From NCBI RefSeq assembly GCF_051014685.1, contig NC_135055.1, positions 18,960,001 through 19,024,000 of the forward strand: a DNA stretch of 64,000 nucleotides, given 5' to 3'. A program made the translations under genes and the position numbers. The notes beneath the pieces were generated by a model, which made no database searches, was not told where the DNA came from, and worked only from the letters and a program-made list of their open reading frames with translations. This DNA comes from Ptiloglossa arizonensis (Eukaryota > Arthropoda > Insecta > Hymenoptera > Colletidae). Below are positions 23,946 to 37,189 of the stretch, in pieces; position 1 is the stretch's first letter; each line of letters begins with the position of its first letter.

Positions 23946-25510
23946 TTATTGCACTTACTTGTACGATGTTTACTCTGGAAATGCTGCTTGGAACAATAAA
24001 CTGTATATTTTTAATTGCAACGCAATTCCTCGATTGTCCGATCTAACAGAGACAAAAGTTTCAATTATCGAAGGAGTATAACTGGTAGATATATATATGT
24101 ACTTAGATCGGAACAATAAGTACTATTTTTAGGATACGGTACATGCCTTGTTTAATGTACACATGGATGAGAAATCTCGCGAATTTACGACTATACAGAA
24201 GGTTGGCGAACGGTTCATAAGTTGCGTCTTCTTGACTCGTATTACTATTGCAGCAAACGACCTTTTTAAGTTTAGACGATCGGATAATCGAGCGATTGTA
24301 TTTCAACTTTTAGATACCGGTCGCTACACCGTACCATTCCCAAATCGTAAAACGAACGAGCTGGTCCGCATCCGGTATTGACATTATCGTCGAATAAACT
24401 TCGAAAAGAAGTAAGACGCATCGCTGTAAAAAGTGACGATACGATGTAAACTGTCGAGAGGTATTCGTAGAAATATGGTACGAGTAACGTTGTTATTCGT
24501 ACAGTGTGTACGCGAATAAACCGAGATATTGTATCTCGTTCAGCGACACTCTCACTTCTGACGCCAGTTCCGCTCGAAGGACGCGCGTTACTTCGGCCTC
24601 GGCGCGTCCATTATCGGGATATAAATTAGTAATCAAGGAATAGAACGTCGAAGGTATCTCTTCGAAGTGTCGAGAGCAACTGTCGTCAAACAGCTCGTTG
24701 GTTGTCTTATCGGCGATTAATGTCCATCTTCATTTATTGGCATACCCAGTAGTCACATCGAACGTGTAGTATACCGTAAGAAAACATTACGATGTGTAAG
24801 AAAATATTTAGAAACGAATTCCTTTCTTCTCCGATCGTTAGCGGACGACTGGAGTCGCACGAATTTGCCAAAACAAAATATGTCCGCGATTTCACGATAA
24901 ATTGCATCGCTCGCGACGTGTAACGCGAATAATTCTCCACGACTACGAACGACGCATGTTCGATTCGACTATTGGGCAATCGACATTTTACAAGAATCTC
25001 AAATACAACGCTTCGACAACGACAATTAGTATATAAAAATTATCTTTGCGCATAAATACGCGATACGTTGACCAGAGATACGTAGCCCTGTGCTACGAAT
25101 TTTTACAGTTTATCGAAAAGAATGTTTCTCGAAGGGAAATTGTCTTCCAAGATCGGAGGAATAATTAAAAATTGAACCTTGAAGGCACAGTAGACTCGAA
25201 GAGAGTTTCATACGTATCACCGGTGATTGGTCACGAAGTATAATATCGTACTGTTCGCTGCATCTGGCTAAAGGGTGTCGAAGAAGGCAAGGGGGACCCG
25301 TTTCGAGTTTTCTCTCCCTACCCTCTCCAGAAGTCGCGTTCCTTTTTCTCCAGCCCGCGACAAGATCCCGACTTTTCGTATCTGCGCCCAACCCGAGAAA
25401 CATCTGTTCGACTCGCGGCGTTATCGCGCCCCCGTGGAAAACCGGTTGCGACGCGCCGATTTCGGGGGTCCTCCCTGGTCCTCGACCGCGCTCCCGAACC
25501 CGCGGGAACC
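23946..25510. other. AT-richer unique non-coding stretch
   Basis: Low CpG compared with its flanks. No repeat, gene or mobile-element signal was recognised. Confidence 0.45.
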
Positions 25511-26042
25511 CGTCGCGATAGAAGGTTATTAAAATTCATCGCCGAATTTACGGGCGTTGATACGTCGCGAGGAATTCCACGCGACGCCGAGTCGATCGAG
25601 TTCGAACTTCGATCGTACGGGGGGCACCGTGACACGCCCCCCTGTGTCAATCTGTCGCGATAGAAGGTTATTAGTTTAAAATTCGTCGACGAATTTACAA
25701 GCATTCCACGCGATACCAAGTCTTTCGAACTTCTATTTTACAGAGGGGGGCACCGTGGGGCCCCCCATGCGAATCTGTCGCGATATAAGGTTATTATTTC
25801 AAAATTCGTCGACGAATTTACAAGCATCGATACACCTCTAAGAATTCCACGTGATACCAACACTTTTGAACTTCTATTTTACAGAAGGGGGCACCGTGGG
25901 CCCCCTCGTGTAAATCTGTAACGGTAGAAGTTTACCCTTTAATTAATAATTCTTCGATAAAATTACGAGCGTCGATACACCCCGAAGTATTTCACACAAC
26001 TCCAACTTGATTCAACTTCTACCGTACAAAGGGGGGCCCCCC
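25511..26042. repeat. Tandem array B: 123-142-bp units with split or intact G6C6 palindrome
   Basis: Four units start with GTCGCGATAGAAGGTTATT-like sequence at 25512, 25654, 25777 and 25918. They contain AAAATTCGTCGACGAATTTA, GCATCGATAC, a GAATTCCACG string and CTTCTATTTTACAGA, and each ends in a G/C palindrome. In unit 1 the halves are G6 (25619-25624) and C6 (25637-25642) around CACCGTGACACG. In unit 2 they are G6-CACCGT-G4C6 (25745-25766), and in unit 3 G5-CACCGT-G3C5 (25887-25905). Unit 4 is a plain G6C6 (26031-26042). Outside the palindrome the units are unrelated to array A. Confidence 0.93.
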
Positions 26043-27999
26043 TCGAACCGGCAGGAAAGTAGTCACAGTTACCAAAATTTACAAGGGACTCGAGTCGATG
26101 GAACTTTGACGAGTCTCGAGAACTTTGAAGATCTCGACCCACCAGTGGTTTCCAACAGGGGGAGTCCTCGAATCCAGAGAGGGGGGAGTAGGGGGCAAGC
26201 TCGATTACTTTTCCATCGATCAAAAATTTCTCCGGCCGGTTCGAGGAAACGCAGCTTAACGGTAGAACGAGTCGTCGAGTTCGCGAACTTAATTAAAATT
26301 TAACGGACGCCTGGCGCTGACTATATTTATGGAGCTACGCGCTCGATCTTCGCGCGTCCCTCCAGGTATGCGCGCTCTCTCGGAGGAACGATGGTGAAGC
26401 AGGGGGGAGGGAGGAGGTCGTGCGAAACAAACGCCGCCGTCCAACACCTGTTGTCGCCAGGAGGACCTGAAACAGAAACGGGCCGCGTTAAAATTCTCCG
26501 CTCGCACGGTGCCCCGCGATCGCGCGCTTTGCCTATCCGCTTCGAACGAGATTCTCGACCTGTCTCGTTCTCCTACTCGACGATGTCACACGATCTGGAC
26601 CGAGTCGACCATAATCGATTACTATTCATCGATTCTACACATCTGGAAGAATTCTTTTCTTTACGAAGCGAGATCAAACTCTTGCGTCAACCTTTGATCA
26701 ACGATACGGATGACTATACAGCGGAGTGCGTCTTGTGGACAATTTTATCGCATTCCACGTAAGAAAATTCGTTTCAATTCTAAAGAACTTACTGTACCAA
26801 ACCCTCGTCCGTTCCCCGCGTTAACAATACTACCAAACAAGGTATTCTGTACAACAGAAAAATAAAAATTTCTCCAAACGTTACGAGATCCTTCTCACTA
26901 CGCTTCACCGGTCCCTGCAACGTGCCCAAATCCGAGAAGAGTCCCCGACCCTGCACCGATGAGCATCCTCGTGCGACTTCGCGTGCAACGAGTAGCAGAC
27001 GTACTTAAAACGAAAAAATTGCAAGCGGTTGCAATTCGTTTTAATGCCACTCGGTCCTGTTCCTGAAAAGTCTCGATTCCGAGTTCGTGGCTCTCGAACG
27101 TAGGGGGCAGGTATGAGGTAAGGGGGGACGAGTTTGCAACAACCCGAGGGACATTGCCACATTAGCTCGCCGGGCGTCGTCGTTGCGCAGGATGGTCGGT
27201 ATGCGTCGCGGCGTTGAGTACGCGCGAGGACCGGGGCACTCCCGTCGAGCACCTGTCGCCAAAGGAATAGGCCGCCTCTCCTCGGAGAGGATCCGCTCTC
27301 GCCTCTCTCGTCGAGATCCTGGAAGTCGAGGCGTGTGTGGAAGAGGGGGGAAGCCTGACGGAGCTTTATCTCGTACGGCCGCTTCGCGACATGACGGATC
27401 GGTGCATTAGCGTGCTGATTAGGTCCTCTCTCCGTGGCCCTTCGTTCGAGGCCACCTCCGTTCCCTTCCCTTCCCTCTGCCTACCCTCCCTTCTATACGA
27501 CGATCCTCGCCGCTTCTCTTTCGATTCAACTTCGTCCCCGAGTACTACGCTCCGTTCCTCCTTTTTTCCACGGTTCTCCCTCGTCGTCCACGTAGGTTCG
27601 ATTCCACTTTCGTTCGTCGAGGGTAAGAAGGTGTTTCGGACGAGGGAGGAGGGAGGGGAGGGGGGACCTCTTCGGAAGAGGGAACGGAGAACGGCTACAA
27701 CCGACGACGACTTAATTAAGAACGAATCTGTCGGTGGACCCCGACGCCCGATAACGCGAACCCGAACGAACGACGAAGATCGATGCTGCCGCGCGATTCG
27801 CGATCGCGTTTGTTCCCGAGGCGACGGTTCCTTCGTTCTCAGAGAGGGGACGGGGGGCTGGAACTGGATTTCTTCTTCCTGCCGCGAACCCTCGGTTGCA
27901 ATAGTCCGAGCGGTGGAAGCGAGCAGGAGGCCGAATTGGAAATACTTGTCTCGTTCGGCGAGACTCGGGGGGATGGAAACATTGGTACGTGCAAACTTA
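26043..27999. other. Unique non-coding stretch
   Basis: It contains an AT-rich segment (26560-26900) and a CpG-rich segment with two long overlapping frames at 27337-28011 (plus) and 27366-28067 (minus). Having equally long frames on both strands argues that neither is a gene. Confidence 0.45.
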
Positions 28000-28306
28000 C
28001 GAACTGGGTAGTGCAAGGTAGACTTTCCGCTATAAGTGGCGTCGAAGTGTGGACGATAAGAGCACACATTGTTGCAGGGAGATTCTTAATTTAAAACTAA
28101 TCGATCGATCAATTTTACCACTCTTCTGTATTTTATCGAAAAGTGCAAAATGACGAACTAGGTAGTCCAAGGTAGACTTTCACGCTATAAGTAGCGTCGA
28201 AGTGTGGACGATAAGAGCAGACATTGTTGCAGGGAAATTCTTAATTTAAAACTAATCGATCGATCGATCGCACCACGCTTCTCTATTTTATCGAGAAGTG
28301 CAAAAG
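28000..28306. repeat. Two-copy 154-bp tandem duplication
   Basis: GAACTGGGTAGTGCAAGGTA (28001) and GAACTAGGTAGTCCAAGGTA (28155) start near-identical units. Both share TCGAAGTGTGGACGATAAGA, CATTGTTGCAGGGA, TTAATTTAAAACTAATCGAT and a distal TATTTTATCGARAAGTGCAA. The high identity suggests a recent duplication. Confidence 0.93.
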
Positions 28307-28600
28307 ACCATGCAACACTCCTCTTTCATCTCGGGACAAAAAAGGGCCAACCGGAGTGAAATCGCGTATTTCTAAGATTAAAAATAACTTATCACGAGTC
28401 GTTTACTGACCATAGCAGACTTTGACATCACTCTGATCGTAAACGTAAACGCAATTGTAGAAATACCTCCATCGCTAAAAGACTATTTCTAATTTAAACC
28501 GTTTAATAACGCCAAGCTTCTCCGATCTCCATAAAACGAAGTACCGAAGATCTTGCAACAGTCCTCCTTCGTCTCGGGATCAAAGGTGTACAAATATACA
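28307..28600. repeat. Diverged spaced duplication, about 244 bp apart
   Basis: TGCAACACTCCTCTTTCATC (about 28312) recurs as TGCAACAGTCCTCCTTCGTC (about 28555). Both are followed by TCGGGAYAAA-type sequence. The region between them is unique. Confidence 0.6.
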
Positions 28601-30265
28601 CCTGTCGTGAGTCCCAATTCGAAGCTAATTGAACCGAGCGTCAGAGGCAATCTCCGTCCCCTGTTGAATCGCTTCCTTAACCTTGCGTCCAGGTGAGTCG
28701 TGAAACGAGAGACACGCTAAACAGCGGGACGAATTTCCAAGCGGTGGCGCGGATCGCTCGTTAATTCCATCGGGGCCGATACGGTTTCGCAAGGGACGAT
28801 CGAGACTCGAACAGGATCGGGTTATACGCGGCGTATCCGCGCAACAGGGTTCACGGTGCCGCGCGGACGATGATGAACTTTGGGCGGAGAGAAGCAACAA
28901 CGCCGAGGGAATACAAAGAGCGAGCGTATAAGTCGAGGCAATCGGAACGCTCGCCTTGGGCAACGACCACGGGATCCCAGCCGACCGCGAAGATTGACCA
29001 ATTCCACCCGGGTTGTATCTAGCATCTACTAATATCGCGTATATGGCAAACGGATACCCCGGCTAACAAATCTGCCAAGAACACCGTCGGGTGTGCAACA
29101 TAAATAAGGGGAATCGAACACGCCGTTGAAATGTTAAACGGTCCCAAACGTGTGTGAATATGTGTACACGTACACCGTAAATGTCAGCGCGGGGCCCCGA
29201 ACCTTTCGCGGAGAGAGAGAGAGAGAGAAAAAGTAAGAGAGAGAAAGTAAGAGAGAGAGAGAGAAAGTAAAAGAGCGAGTACGTGAAAGAGAGGCAGATC
29301 GAGAAAGAAAAGAGATCTTTTACGCAGCGGTTCACGGAGCGAACCGGGAGGGAATACAAATTTGCGACGAACAAGTGTACCCCGGGTTGGTGTTCGTGCC
29401 GTTGTCGATCGCCTCTCTATCGTAAACCTGGAATCGGCGAGCCGCGCCGATATTAACGAGTTATCTGCCGGGTAAAACAATCTAACGGAATGCCAGGCGT
29501 CGAGGTATACGTATATCGTGGCCGTCGCGTCGAGCCGCGATAAATCTCACGCTCTCGCGCCCGCCGACAGGGAAAGGGACACCGTCCGGAGAACTCCCGC
29601 GTTCCACGTTCGAATTAATTAAAACGCGACTTTCTATCGGGATGACGACGACGTACGATGGGGAAAGGGTAGGGAAAAAATCAAGCTCGTGAAAAGAAAT
29701 TACACGGATCCGGGCACGGTGTACATGCCCGCGACACGCGTTCACGGGACCCGCGGTGCTCCCCGCTTTCAAGGCGGATGCCTACTCTCGGGTTCAAGTC
29801 GCGCTGTACGGTGACTCGATTACACGACGCGGTTCACGGACTCTTCATAGGGTTCTCTTTTGTCATTTCTTGAGTAAACTTGCTGGTTATATTTATATTC
29901 TTGTCGACGATCGATCGATGAGGATTCCCAACGAGAATGAGTTTAAATACGAGACTAATCGGGTTACTTTTAATTGTACGTGAAATGGAATGTAGGATTC
30001 AGGGAAGGCGACTTTGTATTATCTCGATTATCTATCTAGCTTTTGTAAAGATCTAACGGAGCTTGTACAAAATGTCGCTTTAATGATACGATGGTTTACT
30101 TACTCAGGGTGCTGCGTAAAATCTTCGTCGAGCGTCATATCCGAGGTTCTCCTGTTCCTAGTACCGATCTCACGATGGAGGCTGATGAGACACTTCACTT
30201 TTTATCTTGAATCCGGGGGATATCGTAGATTGATAGGAAAGCTATCGATGATAGGGATACTTTCA
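28601..30265. other. Unique non-coding stretch
   Basis: It contains a GA tract and a GGGGCCCC site near 29193. No gene was recognised. Confidence 0.45.
29212..29285. repeat. (GA)n microsatellite with GTAA interruptions
   Basis: GA runs separated by AAAGTAAGAGAG spacers. Minus-strand frames here are Leu/Ser/Phe low-complexity. Confidence 0.92.
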
Positions 30266-30269
30266 CACG

Positions 30270-31185
30270 CTGTCTTAAGTTTCTTCTGCTACGGAAACAA
30301 ATCCTCGACTGACTTTGAGTCCAAGACACCTAGGTCACCCCCACTTCTCGCCTCGAAACCGAGCAATATATCTACGTAAATTCGTACGAATGCTATCGAA
30401 GGTCGCGACGTTTCCTCGCTCGGTCTATTTGTATTCCTTCCGCTACGAAAACAAATCCTCGACTAACTTTGTGTCGAAGACACCTAGCTCGCCCCACTCC
30501 TCGCCTCGAAATCGAGCAATACCGAATCTACGTAAACACGAACGAATACTACAGAAGGTCGCGACGTTTTCTCGCGCGGTCTATTTGTATTCCTTCCGCA
30601 CGGAAAACAAATCCTCGACCGCTCTCGAGTTAAAGGCGATTGAGAAACCAAACTTTTCGTCTATAAACCGAGGAACACCGTACTTGCGTGAATTCGTACA
30701 AAGATTATCGAAAATCGCAATGTTTCCTCTCAGGCGCTATTTGCATTTCTTCCGTTCCTGAAACAAATCCTCGACCGACCCCGAGTTTAAGGCAATCGAG
30801 AGAGCCAAGTTTTTGACTATAAACAGAGGAACACCGTACTTGCGTAAATTCCTACAAAGATTATCGAAAATCACAATGTTTCCTCGCACGTCTTATTTGC
30901 GTTTCTTCCGTTCCTGAAACAAATCCTCGACCGACCCCGAGTTCAAGGCAATTGAGAGAGCCAAGTTTTTGCCTATAAACCGAGGAACACTGTACTTGCG
31001 TAAATTCGTACAAAGATTATCGAAAATCGCAATGTTTCCTTGCACACCCTATGTGCGTTTCTTTCATTCATGAAACAAATCCTCGACCGACCCCGAATTC
31101 AAGGCGATCGAGAGAGCCAATTTTTTGCCTCGAAACCGAGTAACACCGTAACTACGTAAATTCGTATTAAGGCTATCGAAAGTGG
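30270..31185. repeat. Tandem array, 154-156-bp units, about six copies
   Basis: The anchor AAACAAATCCTCGAC starts at 30295, 30449, 30605, 30761, 30917 and 31073, spaced 154, 156, 156, 156 and 156 bp. Shared blocks are GAGTTCAAGGCAATCGAGAG, AGCCAAGTTTTTGCCTATAA, ACCGAGGAACACCGTACTTG, CGTAAATTCGTACAAAGATT, ATCGAAAATCGCAATGTTTC and a CTATTTGCGTTTCTTCCG block. The last four units are most alike and the first two share a CACCTAGSTC variant, so the array carries at least two subfamilies in blocks. The array ends abruptly at about 31185. Confidence 0.95.
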
Positions 31186-34135
31186 GGACGTGGCGGGGAA
31201 CGGGGGCGACGAGACTTCACGGGCGTGTTTTCAACGCGTTCGGTGTTCATCCGTTAGCAACCTCGGCCAAAGTGGTCGTTCCATCGTTCGATGCAATACG
31301 TACTCCGTGCCGATAAGGGCGACAACGCGCATACATATTCGACTCCGCGCCACGGAGGGTATAAGTTCCGCGCGGCGGAATAAAAATAAATCAAACCACC
31401 GGCGAGCATAATTCATCATCCGACGATATTAATGCGACTGCGAGCCCCGCGCCCGTCGGAACGTAATCCTCTCGCTCGCGCGTACACCGCGCACGGAGCC
31501 GCTTTCGACGAGCCGACGAGCCGTGGTAAGAAAGACAGCGAGAACCGGGCGTATCCCTTTGAGAAGACAGAGAGGAGAGGTTAGCCCGGCAACGGAGAGA
31601 CCCGAGCCTCGGGATGTTTTCGCAGATGAGAAGCGATACCGCGAAAGCCCTACCTGCGCGGAACTTTATTGATGACGAAATACGCAATCGGTGCGATCTA
31701 CCACCGCGCTACGTACCTTCAATTATATATAAATAATTAACTTCCCGCGCCGACAGGCCCAATTAAATCTGCCGCGATCCGGATCGGTCGCGCGACCATC
31801 GATCCCGACGCCGCCCTCGATAAGTTTTTCGGCTAGGCGCGCGACGCGATCTTCTAAACGGGGCGACCGGTACGAACATCGAACCGATATCTGACGCTCG
31901 CCGATCGAACTGTCCGAATTTATTTACTCGTTAACGGAGGTGAACCCTTTGGAAGAGCAAGAAAAAGTACCGATTGATCGTAGGAGTATAAATCACGGAA
32001 CAATTGATATTTGAAGTTAACTTGAATGGAAAAGAAGTTTGCAATTGTCAACACCGTAATATGAGCTTTCTGCGATACAAGGGTTTAGTATAGAAAAGCT
32101 GTGAGAGAGACAGGAAATTGACCACACATGTATCCGGGATATATGGTACCGATATTGAAAATTGATCGAATTTTTGAACTATTTCGAAAAGTCTGTACGA
32201 GAAACGTTCGCGAATGATACGCTTCTACTTGAAAAATTGTTGTACCGTTGCGCGTCCTTTTGTTAATCGCGCGTCACCCCGTGTTCAAGTCGCGCGGAAA
32301 TGGCGGGAGGATCGAGCGCGTTTCGTCGCGTCCACGTAACGCGTCGGATCGATGACACTCGCGCGCCCGTTTCTTCGAATTAAAACACCCGAACGAGCGG
32401 TGGATAACGCGAAACACGGCACGGTGTTCTTTTTTCCATCGCGGCCCTCTCTCGATTCCCAGTATTCGACGGATAAAAATATTGCTCGAGCCCGGGTCCA
32501 ATATCCGAGCGGAGCACGTTTAGAGAGATGACGCGGCGGTTCCTTGCCCCCCTCGTGATCTCTTCTTTTTGCCACTTTACGTCTTTCGAGTAACTTCCGT
32601 GGCTCTTCGAAAGGACGAGCAGCGTCGCGCGCGCGCACTCGATGAAGAGAGAACGCGAAAGCGACCAGACTGGGAGAAACAAGGAGAGAGCGGTACGAAT
32701 TGAGTCGCTTCTGTTCGCTACGTATATATACTCGGAGTAACTAATTATGCAGATAACGCCGGAGCGCAGAAAAGAGAGGTGGGCATCCAGATACGGGGGC
32801 CTTGCTCGCACTCCTTTCGCCTACCTCTCTCCCTGTCTTTTTTCGTCCCTTTTCGATATCCCTCTTTGGACCTTCCGCAGGCCCGTCCTGCCCCCCTACT
32901 CCACGGTTGCGTGTGCTTTCACGTCCGTCGACCACGGAGCCAAAAGTTAACCGTTACCGATATCAAAAGCTCCGAGCGTTTTGTCGGAGAAAAACATCCG
33001 GTTATTTATAGGGACGACGAAGCTCTTAGGCGAATCTGGATTGTATTTTTCCTTTTCGTCGATCACTTTTCTCTCGTCGATACGTTCGGGAGCTGGTTGC
33101 GAGAATCATTGAGAGAATCAACTTTTCTCGTGCGAAACTTCGCAATCGGAAAATAACAAGATGGCCGACCATTGAGAACGACGCCCAAGTAGAAACAAAG
33201 AGCAATGGTCAGACCAGGCGTATCGTTGGCGCCCTGAAAATTCTTCAAACTCATTTTCCTCGGAAACGAAGCCTCCCACTGTAATAATTTCTAGCAAACT
33301 TTCGATGAATTTTTACACGAGTAATCGCCTCCTCGCGACAGAATCCACGTTGGTCGTCCCGGTTCGGTATTATCGGTGTTCGCGTGGTGCTCGTTCGTCG
33401 ACGGGGCATTTTCAGCAGGATCTTTGTAACTGGCAGCAGCGATCTCGATCGTGGATATCCCATAACGCGCAGGTAGCCCGTCCAGCGTGCTCGTGTTGGC
33501 ACGCACGTATACGTGTGTATACATACACGCTATAAACGAGTGCGGCAGTTTCTCATTAGCGCGGCCGCTTTTTCTCCCGACGAATTATGAATCGTTTTTA
33601 TTGCTTTTAAAATTGCTAATCAACCGCTCGGCCATCGGGGGCAGGCCCCGACTCGTTATACATCGGCGCCCCGTGCTTCTCCACGGATCTAAGGTTCGTT
33701 CGGCCCGGGCACCCGTGTACGCCCCTGTACGGTCCACGATGATGGTCCCCTCTCCTCTCTCTCTCTCTCTCACTCTGTTCCCCTTTACCATCTCCCCTCG
33801 CATTTTTATTCGTCTATTACATCCACCGATTGCACAGTTTAATCTAGACGCGGTCCATTAAAATTTATCGATTCATTAATCTTTATTTGATTTAATTTCG
33901 TGTCCGGGTGCTCATTCATCTTACTCCTTTTAAACGGCGGCGGGTCTCGCGCAACGTTACCGCCGATCTTTCCTTCGCTTCCTTTCCTTTTTTGTTTCAT
34001 ACTTCCTCCCGATTTTCACGTACGTTGAATATTTTTTGCCAGCCCCCCTCGATCGGCACCGTAACTTTTTTATCCGCTCGCTCCGGTTGCTTCGATCCGG
34101 CACTGTAATTCTCGACCGAATGCTTCCAGACGGCC
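31186..34135. other. Unique non-coding stretch
   Basis: Alternating CpG-rich and AT-rich segments with a CT run at 33751-33773. No gene, tRNA or transposon was recognised. Confidence 0.45.
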
Positions 34136-34139
34136 CCCG

Positions 34140-34450
34140 AAATTGTGTTAACGTTTATCACATACGTCCATCGTATGGTAATTCTCTATCCACTTGACGA
34201 ATCCTCGTAAAGAAGATTCCAAACTTTGCGTTAAAAGTTCACGTTTTGCATATTATCGTCGTCGACAATTTCGCTCAGCCACTCTCGTAATGTACTTTTC
34301 TATCCGCCTGATAAACACTCGTAAAGATTCTCAAGCAACGCGTTAAAGTCATATTTTACATATATTTCTCGTAGACAATTTCAATTAACCTCTTCCGTAA
34401 TATACTTTTCAATCTTGTCAAACACTCGTAGAGGTTCTCAACCAACCCCA
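34140..34450. repeat. Three-copy tandem array, about 112 bp
   Basis: TCTATCCACTTGACGAATCC (34185), TCTATCCGCCTGATAAACAC (34299) and TCAATCTTGTCAAACACTCG (34409) are each followed by TCGTARAGATTCTCAA-like sequence. They are preceded by CGTAATGTACTTT-like sequence, with a GTAGACAATTTC block mid-unit. Confidence 0.85.
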
Positions 34451-35279
34451 CTCACGCACTTTACATCGCGTATTCGTATTGTACACGTTCAATTTCTTTT
34501 CCATCGTATTTTCTTATCCACTTCCCAAATTCTTTTCTCACCCGCACTCGGAGCTCGTAACGATCGAACTTCCAATTTTATTTTTCCCTTCAGCCGCAAC
34601 TGGTACCGCTGTTTCAGCACACCTCTGTTACACATCGCGTAAAGTTCTCGTTGGTCTATCTAACCATTCATCTCTCGATCCTAGTTGCTTTTCGGCGTCC
34701 TTTTTCCGATCTCTCGCGGAATCTCGGTATCGATGCTATCCGAGGATATTAACAGAGTTCCATCCCCCCTCCCCCGTGACGATCTCTTCGCCCCCGTCCA
34801 ATGGAGGCTGCTGAAATGTCAGCCATAAATTTTCGCGAGCGCAGGCGGCACGACGTTTCCTCGCTGTTTCACCCATTAACATAAAGTGACGTGCAGTCAC
34901 GCTGAATCCGAGAACCACCGTGCGCACAGTATTCCGTCATCGGTCGGTTACGTGTACCCTGTACGAAGGGGAGGAACGCGAACGGGCCCGAGACGACAGT
35001 TTCGCCTCGTACGGGAACGCGCGGTGATTTTTTCCGCGGCGGGAACAACAATGGACGGCTGCAACCGCGACACGGCTGGTTTATGTAACCGGTTGCGTCG
35101 ATCGATATTCGCTGGAATCTAAATCAAAACGTGAAAAATCCCACGAACGTTCCTATTTCATCCCTCGAGCGTCTGGCCGGCCGTCGAACAGGCTCTTTGC
35201 ATCGATACAGTTGAATCACGGTTTCCGCTTCGTTCGTCCTTTCGTGGCGACCGGTACGCTCGAGTTGTCGTTTTTATAA
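34451..35279. other. Unique non-coding stretch
   Basis: CT-rich first half. No gene was recognised. Confidence 0.4.
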
Positions 35280-35685
35280 AGTGAGGTATTGCGGTAATTA
35301 TTTCGGGTGGTAGGTACTTGGATAGGGGGTTGCTTTTAGGTTTCGTGCGAGAGTGTATTATGGTAGAATTGAATTACTTTGTGGACGAGAGTGTGTTATG
35401 GTAGAATTGAATTATTTTGCGGACGAGAGTATTGCAATAATTATTTCGAGCGGGAGTGAGTTGCAGGATGTAGGTACAGATTGTTGGGTTGTTTCTATAA
35501 AATAATGGATCTTGAGAATTACTTCGAGCGGTCGGTGTAGGTCCTAGGATACGGGGTTGCTTTTAGGTTTCGTGCGAGAGTGTATTATGGTAGAATTGAA
35601 TTATTTTGCGGACGAGAATATTGCAATAATTATTTCGAGCTGGAGTGGGTTGTAGAATGTAGGTGTAGGTGTTGCAACACGTTAA
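35280..35685. repeat. Tandem duplication of 227 bp with internal 50-bp repeats
   Basis: TGCTTTTAGGTTTCGTGCGA occurs at 35331 and 35558. It is followed by GAGAGTGTATTATGGTAGAA and TTGAATTATTTTGCGGACGA; in the first copy this block is itself duplicated in tandem. TATTGCAATAATTATTTCGA and a TGGGTTGTAGAATGTAGGT string complete the unit. Confidence 0.9.
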
Positions 35686-35689
35686 AACT

Positions 35690-35995
35690 TACTTCCCCTT
35701 ACTCGTCCTTCCCCAATAAATGACACCAAATATCACCACCGATCGACAAAGCTACTTCCTTAAAAGTAACCATCGCGATAATTGCTTCGATCATCAAAAG
35801 TAGTTTACACCACACAGACCTAGATTCTCCTCTGTTTCATCCCTCTGAGCATACAACGTGCCGAAACTCGCTCTCCCCGTTGCTCGTCCTATAACCAACA
35901 CCAAGTATCACCACCGATCGATAAAGTTATCTCCATAAAAGGAACCATCGCGATAATTGCTTCGATCGTTGGCAATAGGTTGTAGCGTTCAAGTG
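35690..35995. repeat. Two-copy 175-bp tandem duplication
   Basis: TATCACCACCGATCGACAAA (35731) recurs at 35906 (TATCACCACCGATCGATAAA). Both copies are followed by TAAAAGKAACCATCGCGATA and ATTGCTTCGATC, and preceded by a TACTCGTCCT or TGCTCGTCCT block. It abuts the 227-bp duplication but is unrelated to it. Confidence 0.9.
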
Positions 35996-37189
35996 TAGGT
36001 AGACCTCCTTTTTTTCTCTCTCCCTCTCTCTCTACGGTCGTTACGTTGAAATAAAGACATTAAGTAAATAAATACACGTTAGAATACCGTAGCGCCTAAT
36101 TACGAAAAAATCCCCGTCTCTCTAATTTTAGCACTTCCACTCGTATAATCGTTTGCAAAATACCGCGGCGTGCCGCGTCGGGCAGCGTTATTTCGAGGGC
36201 CGTAATTAGCCGCGACTGTTTCGACGTTCTCCAAATGCGTATCTCCGTGAAACGGCACGGGCGTGTCCGAGGCCGGCCGTTCACGTGGGTCCGGATCCTC
36301 GAGTACTGGCGATTCCGCGAGGTTGTCGACGGAGGTTCGGACGCGAGGTGATTGATCGGTTCCAATATAATGAGGGCCGATAATGACCGACACGGGACAA
36401 GGCCCGGCGCGAACAGAAAGCGATGGGTCCGCTCGATAGGGCCCCGCTGGAGGACGCGGGGTCCCGATTCCTCTCGAGGTGCGCGTTTCGCGCTTGCTCG
36501 CTCTCTCTCGTGCGCAACCTATCCCCGAAAATCTACGAATCGGTCCACGCACACACGGAGGAAAACTAACCCGAGTACGCGTATCGAACGCTCGCTCCGT
36601 AATGGCCGACCGAGTCGGTAATTTAAACCGCCGTTTCGGAAAAGAGGTTAGATTCGCTCGCTCGAGGCCCATAACCGTCCACGTCTATCGACACGGTGTA
36701 CAATTTCGACGAAGAGAACTTTCCAATCGGCGAATCGACAAAGTTTCTCGAAGCTTTCTGGGGTGTTGCTTTGTAAACACTTTCCATCTTGCTTTTATTT
36801 TTCTAGGTTGTTTATGTGTGTTCCGTTTCGGAACTTTTAACGAGGTTCACCCGCAAGTGAATAAATGTACGGTGAGGAGGTAGAAAACGGGGGATACGTA
36901 CCCCACGAATCGATAGAGTAACATTCATGGGTTATTTTGTGAATGAATTGATATTCCCAGGGATGACATTGAGAATGTGTAGTATTATAGAATACGTGGC
37001 ACGAATTGATACACGAACCGGTGCAATGGAAGAAAAATTACCTGAATTGATACTCGGCCAAGAACAACCCCAAGAACAAAGATCTCGAAAGTAATTTCGA
37101 AAAGCTCGCTCATAACCGTACACTTTTTCCACCCCTTTTCGTCGCCGCTGATTCGCGCAAGAGGGTAAGTAACAAAAAAGAAAAAAAGA

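Noticed and set aside
27337..28067. Two long opposing frames (224 and 233 residues)
   Set aside because: Both strands are open over the same span, which indicates composition rather than coding. Neither has a recognisable domain.
29785..29815. tRNA B-box-like GGGTTCAAGTC
   Set aside because: No matching A box at proper distance and no cloverleaf arms could be drawn.
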